Shown piece by piece: positions 5,024 through 7,788 of a DNA stretch of 7,788 nucleotides (position 1 is its first letter; each line of letters opens with the position of its first letter). Location: positions 1-7,788 of the forward strand of contig JAEXBC010000095.1 of assembly GCA_023457875.1 (NCBI GenBank), given 5' to 3'. The stretch comes from Bacillota bacterium (lineage in GTDB: Bacteria; Bacillota; Clostridia; Lachnospirales; Cellulosilyticaceae). The notes under the pieces are model-generated. The model was not told the origin of the DNA, did no database searches, and worked only from the letters and a program-made list of their open reading frames with translations. Position numbers and translations under genes: made by a program.

Positions 5024-5097
5024 GTGAATAACCACCTTTTATACTTGACAGCCAACAAATTTAGAGTTACAATTAATTTGAAGGTGAATAACCACCT
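5024..5097 (+). promoter_or_regulatory. Two 14-bp operator-like repeats bracketing the recombinase promoter
   Basis: GTGAATAACCACCT occurs at 5024-5037 and 5084-5097, exactly 60 bp apart. Copy 2 extends to an imperfect palindrome, AGGTGAATAACCACCT (5082-5097); copy 1 is similar with mismatches in the left half. One copy ends 7 bp upstream of the -35 box and the other begins just after the expected start of transcription. That arrangement suits a repressor binding both sites, perhaps by looping. Arm-type recombinase sites are an alternative reading. Confidence 0.6.
5045..5073 (+). promoter_or_regulatory. Near-consensus sigma-70/sigma-A promoter of the recombinase gene
   Basis: A perfect -35 TTGACA (5045-5050), a 17-bp spacer and a -10 TACAAT (5068-5073) with five of six consensus bases. 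Transcription is expected to start around 5080, giving a 5' leader of about 70 nt before the recombinase ATG. This is the clearest promoter in the window and lies directly after terS, so the recombinase can be expressed apart from the packaging genes. Confidence 0.75.
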
Positions 5098-5117
5098 ATA
5101 ATACATAAAATAGGTGG
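5092..5117 (+). promoter_or_regulatory. Leader stem-loop able to control the recombinase ribosome binding site
   Basis: CCACCTAT (5092-5099) is the exact reverse complement of ATAGGTGG (5110-5117). In longer transcripts reading through from terS, ACCACCTTT (5031-5039) is the exact complement of AAAGGTGGT (5136-5144), which contains the recombinase Shine-Dalgarno sequence. The CCACCT in either repeat can therefore pair with either AGGTGG. This gives nested or alternative structures that could hide or expose the ribosome binding site. Confidence 0.5.
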
Positions 5118-5151
5118 AACATCGCTAGATGTGTGAAAGGTGGTCAAGAAT

Positions 5152-5724
5152 ATGAGTAGAAAGAAAATACCTGAATTTTTAACTGATGATGAGTGCGATG
5201 CAATAATTAATATTTTTAATAAGCGTTATTTTAGTAGTCATCGAAATAGAGTGATGATTCAATTATTTCTTTCTACTGGCCTAAGATTATCTGAAATGAT
5301 TAATCTAAAATGGCAGGATATCAACCTCATGAGTGGACAATTTAAAGTGGTTGATGGAAAAGGCAATAAGGATAGAATACTCTGGATTGGCGAAGATACA
5401 TTACAATTATTATGTGAATGGAAAGAACGTCAATCTGATAAGCTTCAGAAAACTATCTATGTATTTACCAATAGAGATAATCAACAGCTTGTCGATAGAG
5501 ATGTTCGTGAAATGGTTGTTACCTATGCAAAGAAAGCAGGTATTTCTAAAAAGATTTCCCCACATACATTAAGACATACCTATGCTACTAACCTTTTAAG
5601 GCAGACAAAAAATATCAGACTGGTTCAGAAAGCTCTTGGTCATTCGGATTTATCAACTACTATGATTTATACACATATTGTTGATGATGAATATGAAGAG
5701 GCTTTAAAAAATTTCAGACTGTAA
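5152..5724 (+). CDS. Catalytic-domain-only tyrosine recombinase (XerC/D-like)
   Basis: A 190-residue protein. The ATG at 5152 follows AAAGGTGG (5136-5143) by 8 bases; the GTG at 5140 lies inside that site. All six catalytic residues of tyrosine recombinases are visible: Arg45 (TGLRLSE), Lys70 (GKGNKDR), His138 and Arg141 (HTLRHTYAT), His164 (LGHSDLSTT) and nucleophile Tyr173 (MIYTH). The usual integrase is 300-400 residues with an N-terminal core-binding (SAM-like) domain; here only about 35 residues precede the catalytic fold. The enzyme probably needs another protein, such as host XerC/D or a phage factor, or acts on a simple site. Its own promoter, repeats and terminator mark it as a separate cassette between terS and terL. 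Candidate roles are dimer resolution, integration through a host Xer site, or inversion of a nearby segment; none is shown by the sequence. Confidence 0.85.
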   Translation: MSRKKIPEFLTDDECDAIINIFNKRYFSSHRNRVMIQLFLSTGLRLSEMINLKWQDINLMSGQFKVVDGKGNKDRILWIGEDTLQLLCEWKERQSDKLQKTIYVFTNRDNQQLVDRDVREMVVTYAKKAGISKKISPHTLRHTYATNLLRQTKNIRLVQKALGHSDLSTTMIYTHIVDDEYEEALKNFRL

Positions 5725-5741
5725 TTGCATAGAAATATTTG

Positions 5742-5772
5742 AGAAGGTGGTTTTGAACTACCTTCTTTTTTT
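5742..5772 (+). terminator. Rho-independent terminator after the recombinase gene
   Basis: AGAAGGTGGTT (5742-5752) pairs with AACTACCTTCT (5756-5766) over 11 bp with one G·U and a 3-nt loop, followed by seven T (5766-5772). It ends the recombinase transcript before terL. Packaging-gene transcription from terS would need antitermination or a further promoter to continue. Confidence 0.88.
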
Positions 5773-5847
5773 ATACCCGTACCTTCTATTTTGAGAACAG
5801 AATGCAGGTCGGTCTATTCACATTATATTTTTCCCAATTTTACACCA

Positions 5848-5857
5848 AGGGGGTGAT
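5848..5857 (+). promoter_or_regulatory. Extended Shine-Dalgarno sequence of the terminase large subunit
   Basis: AGGGGGTGAT matches the ideal ten-base AGGAGGTGAT complement of the 16S rRNA 3' end except for one base that can still pair as G·U. It points to a start at about 5858-5863, where the only start-like codons in the terL frame are ATA at 5858 and ATA at 5861. It is far too distant from the ATG at 5924. Confidence 0.8.
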
Positions 5858-5860
5858 ATA

Positions 5861-7117
5861 ATAGCGGGACTTAATATAAAAATCAACAAAAAGATATTCA
5901 ACGAGATTTATTATCCCCATCTAATGGAATATGATAAACGTTTTAATATTTACTATGGCGGCGGCGGTAGTGGCAAATCCCACTTTGTTGTACAAAAAAT
6001 GATATATAAATATCTTAAATATCCAAATCGGAAATGTTTGGTGATTCGTAAAATCGGGAATACATTAAGAGATTCAATATATGCTCTTTTCAAAAGTGTG
6101 TTATCAGACTGGAATTTATATGAAGACATTGAATTTAGAGATACATTGCTTACAATAGCGTTTCCCAATGGATCACAATTTATTTTTAAAGGCTTGGATG
6201 ATTCAGAGAAAATAAAATCTATTGCTAATATTGATGACATTATCATCGAAGAAGCAACAGATATAACAGTAGAAGATTTCTCACAGCTTAATTTGAGACT
6301 TCGATCTAAGAATCCATATAACCAAATTCATTTAATGTATAACCCTGTTTCTAAAAGCAATTGGGTATTTGAATATTGGCACAATAGGAAATTGGATTTA
6401 TCTACAACAATGGTTCTTCACACAACCTATAGAGATAATAGATTTCTTCCAGCAGATTATATTTATGCGATGGAGGAAATGAAAGAAACAAATCCAACAT
6501 ACTATAAAATTTATGCCCTTGGTGAGTTTGCTACTCTTGATAAGCTTGTCTTTACAAACTGGCAGGTACACTCTTTTGATTATCATGAACTGATAAGAGA
6601 GAACAAGAATATAAAAGCTGTTTTTGGATTGGATTGGGGCTATACCAATGACCCAACTGCATTTATATGTGCCTTAATTGATGAGGTTGACAAAAGGATA
6701 TACCTATTTAATGAGTTTCAAGAGCGGGGATTACTGAATAACCAAATTGCACAGAAGATTACAGATATGGGGTTTGGCAAAGAGATTATTATTGCTGATG
6801 GTGCAGAACCCAAAAGCATAGATGAACTGTATCGCAATGGTATTATAAGAATTAAGAGTGCTAAAAAAGGTGCTGATTCTATTCTCAATGGCATTCAGTT
6901 CATCCAACAGCATGAAGTGATTATTCATCCTAACTGTGTTCATATAGCAGAGGAATTTCAGAATTACACATGGCAAAAAGATAAAAACGGCATTTATATT
7001 AATAAGCCGATTGATAAGTATAACCACGGTATTGACGCCTTGCGTTATGCCTTAGAGGGTACAAATCATACTAGCAATAAGCTCAAAGTGCTACCTTTAT
7101 CATTTTTAGGACTATAA
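5861..7117 (+). CDS. terL: Phage terminase large subunit, probable ATA start
   Basis: The ATPase and nuclease that cuts phage DNA and drives it into the capsid. With the start at ATA 5861 the protein has 418 residues, normal for this PBSX XtmB/Terminase_3-like family. Residues 5-30 (NIKINKKIFNEIYYPHL, then RFNIYY) are the typical N-terminal strand before the Walker A motif GGGGSGKS (33-40, Lys39). Walker B is IDDIIIEE with Glu130-Glu131, followed by the coupling motif MYNP (159-162). The RNase-H-like nuclease domain shows Asp258 (GLDWGY), Asp313 (ADGAEP) and Asp392 (GIDALRY). Starting at the ATG 5924 would remove 21 residues that look like genuine family sequence. The frame is open back to 5795 but has no ATG, GTG or TTG before 5924. 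The portal gene follows after 23 bases. Confidence 0.93.
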   Translation: MAGLNIKINKKIFNEIYYPHLMEYDKRFNIYYGGGGSGKSHFVVQKMIYKYLKYPNRKCLVIRKIGNTLRDSIYALFKSVLSDWNLYEDIEFRDTLLTIAFPNGSQFIFKGLDDSEKIKSIANIDDIIIEEATDITVEDFSQLNLRLRSKNPYNQIHLMYNPVSKSNWVFEYWHNRKLDLSTTMVLHTTYRDNRFLPADYIYAMEEMKETNPTYYKIYALGEFATLDKLVFTNWQVHSFDYHELIRENKNIKAVFGLDWGYTNDPTAFICALIDEVDKRIYLFNEFQERGLLNNQIAQKITDMGFGKEIIIADGAEPKSIDELYRNGIIRIKSAKKGADSILNGIQFIQQHEVIIHPNCVHIAEEFQNYTWQKDKNGIYINKPIDKYNHGIDALRYALEGTNHTSNKLKVLPLSFLGL

Positions 7118-7140
7118 AAAAGAAGTTGGTGAAAAGTTAA

Positions 7141-7788
7141 TTGACAAAAACGATTGAAAATCTAATACAGGAATACTATTCCAATCTATACGATAATCAG
7201 AAAATGCTAGACTATTACAATGGTGATCAAGACATTTTAAATACATATCGTTACGAAGAGTACCGCTCTAACGCTAAGACGGTAATTAACTATATTCAAA
7301 AATTTGTCGAGGAAGAAATTGCGTACATTTGCGGGAATCCAATTTCATATATCTCAAAATCGGGTAATGATCAGGAAGTAAATGACATTGATTATAATCT
7401 ATATCACTGGAAAGCCACTCATAATCAAGAACTGACTCGACAGCTAGAAATTTTTGGAATAGCCTATGAATTATACTATATTGATAGTGATGGTCAATTT
7501 TGTGGTCGAATTTTGAATCCTACAAATGCAGCCGTAATAACGGACGCTGATAACATTCCTCAAGTCTTTATACACTTTTACCAAAAGAAATATGATAATG
7601 CTCGATATTACGATATTTATTATCCTGACAAAATTGAAATTTATAAAGACGATATACTTCAAAGTACAAAAGAGCATATTTTTAGCGGGATACCAGTTTC
7701 TATCTGTAGCATAGGACAAGAACAGACTATTTATAGCAAAATTAAGGCTTTAAATGATTGCTTGAATATAATTGTATCAGATCAAATA
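7141..7788 (+). CDS. Phage portal protein, SPP1 gp6 type, 3' end outside the window
   Basis: The first 216 codons of the portal protein, the ring at the capsid vertex through which the terminase loads DNA and to which the tail joins. The start is TTG at 7141: an in-frame TAA (7138-7140) lies immediately before it and GGTGA (7128-7132) sits 8 bases upstream. The next in-frame ATG is at residue 22. The sequence has the features of the SPP1-type portal family: an N-terminal helical stretch with Y.. LDYYNGDQDIL (about 25-35), then RSNAKTVINYIQKFVEEEIAYICGNPISY (about 46-74), a region with THNQELTRQLEIFGIAYELYYID (about 97-119), and strands with a Pro/Asn turn (LNPTNAAVI). The reading frame is open to the window's end with no stop. 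Position directly after terL supports the call. Confidence 0.9.
   Translation, partial: MTKTIENLIQEYYSNLYDNQKMLDYYNGDQDILNTYRYEEYRSNAKTVINYIQKFVEEEIAYICGNPISYISKSGNDQEVNDIDYNLYHWKATHNQELTRQLEIFGIAYELYYIDSDGQFCGRILNPTNAAVITDADNIPQVFIHFYQKKYDNARYYDIYYPDKIEIYKDDILQSTKEHIFSGIPVSICSIGQEQTIYSKIKALNDCLNIIVSDQI

Noticed and set aside
4530..5097. CRISPR array from short direct repeats
   Set aside because: Only pairs of 14-16-bp repeats occur, with no regular repeat-spacer pattern and no cas gene.
4600..5106. 168-residue minus-strand open frame rich in Ser, Leu and Ile
   Set aside because: It overlaps all of terS in antisense; the hydrophobic composition is the expected by-product of an AT-rich acidic/basic coding strand, and no ribosome binding site supports it.
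5773..5847. Promoter between the recombinase terminator and terL (TTGAGA at 5791-5796)
   Set aside because: The only -10-like element (TTATAT at 5823) is 26 bp away, too far for a standard promoter.

Overview
The window is an AT-rich piece of a tailed-phage or prophage genome of a low-GC Gram-positive host, most likely a gut or rumen Clostridia relative. The evidence is strong AGGAGG-type ribosome binding sites, tight gene packing, SPP1/PBSX-style packaging proteins and TTGACA-type promoters. All supported genes are on the + strand. No host gene, tRNA or clear attachment site is visible, so prophage and free phage cannot be told apart here.

Layout. Positions 3-335 hold the 3' end of an unrecognised lysine-rich gene. 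A perfect 14-bp stem-loop (417-457) and a small helix-turn-helix protein (486-728) follow. Positions 729-1290 carry no gene. They hold a dense set of self-complementary segments, best read as one large structured RNA of about 490 nt (about 772-1262). Its size, phage setting and GNRA-capped hairpins suggest the ROOL/GOLLD class of ornate phage RNAs, with ROOL the closer guess. Next comes a two-gene unit: a 52-codon small basic protein (1291-1449) and a MazF/PemK-like protein (1463-1876), closed by a terminator.

A second operon (2006-3861) encodes two small proteins sharing a DUF5659-like pattern on either side of a 356-residue virion-type protein. The N-terminus of that protein resembles proteasome beta/HslV Ntn-hydrolases and its C-terminus resembles a phage fibre. 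A strong terminator ends it. A NUMOD4/HNH homing-type endonuclease (3937-4488) separates it from the packaging module.

The packaging module is terminase small subunit (4622-5005), a catalytic-domain-only tyrosine recombinase (5152-5724), terminase large subunit (5861-7117) and the start of an SPP1-type portal (7141 to the right edge). The recombinase has its own near-consensus promoter, bracketed by two copies of a 14-bp repeat exactly 60 bp apart, and its own terminator. It therefore looks like a separately controlled cassette between terS and terL. terL has no ATG/GTG/TTG that would give a full-length protein. Its extended Shine-Dalgarno sequence points to an ATA codon at 5861.

The most notable items are the large RNA, the promoter-recombinase cassette with its repeats and leader hairpins, the Ntn-hydrolase/fibre fusion and the non-canonical terL start.
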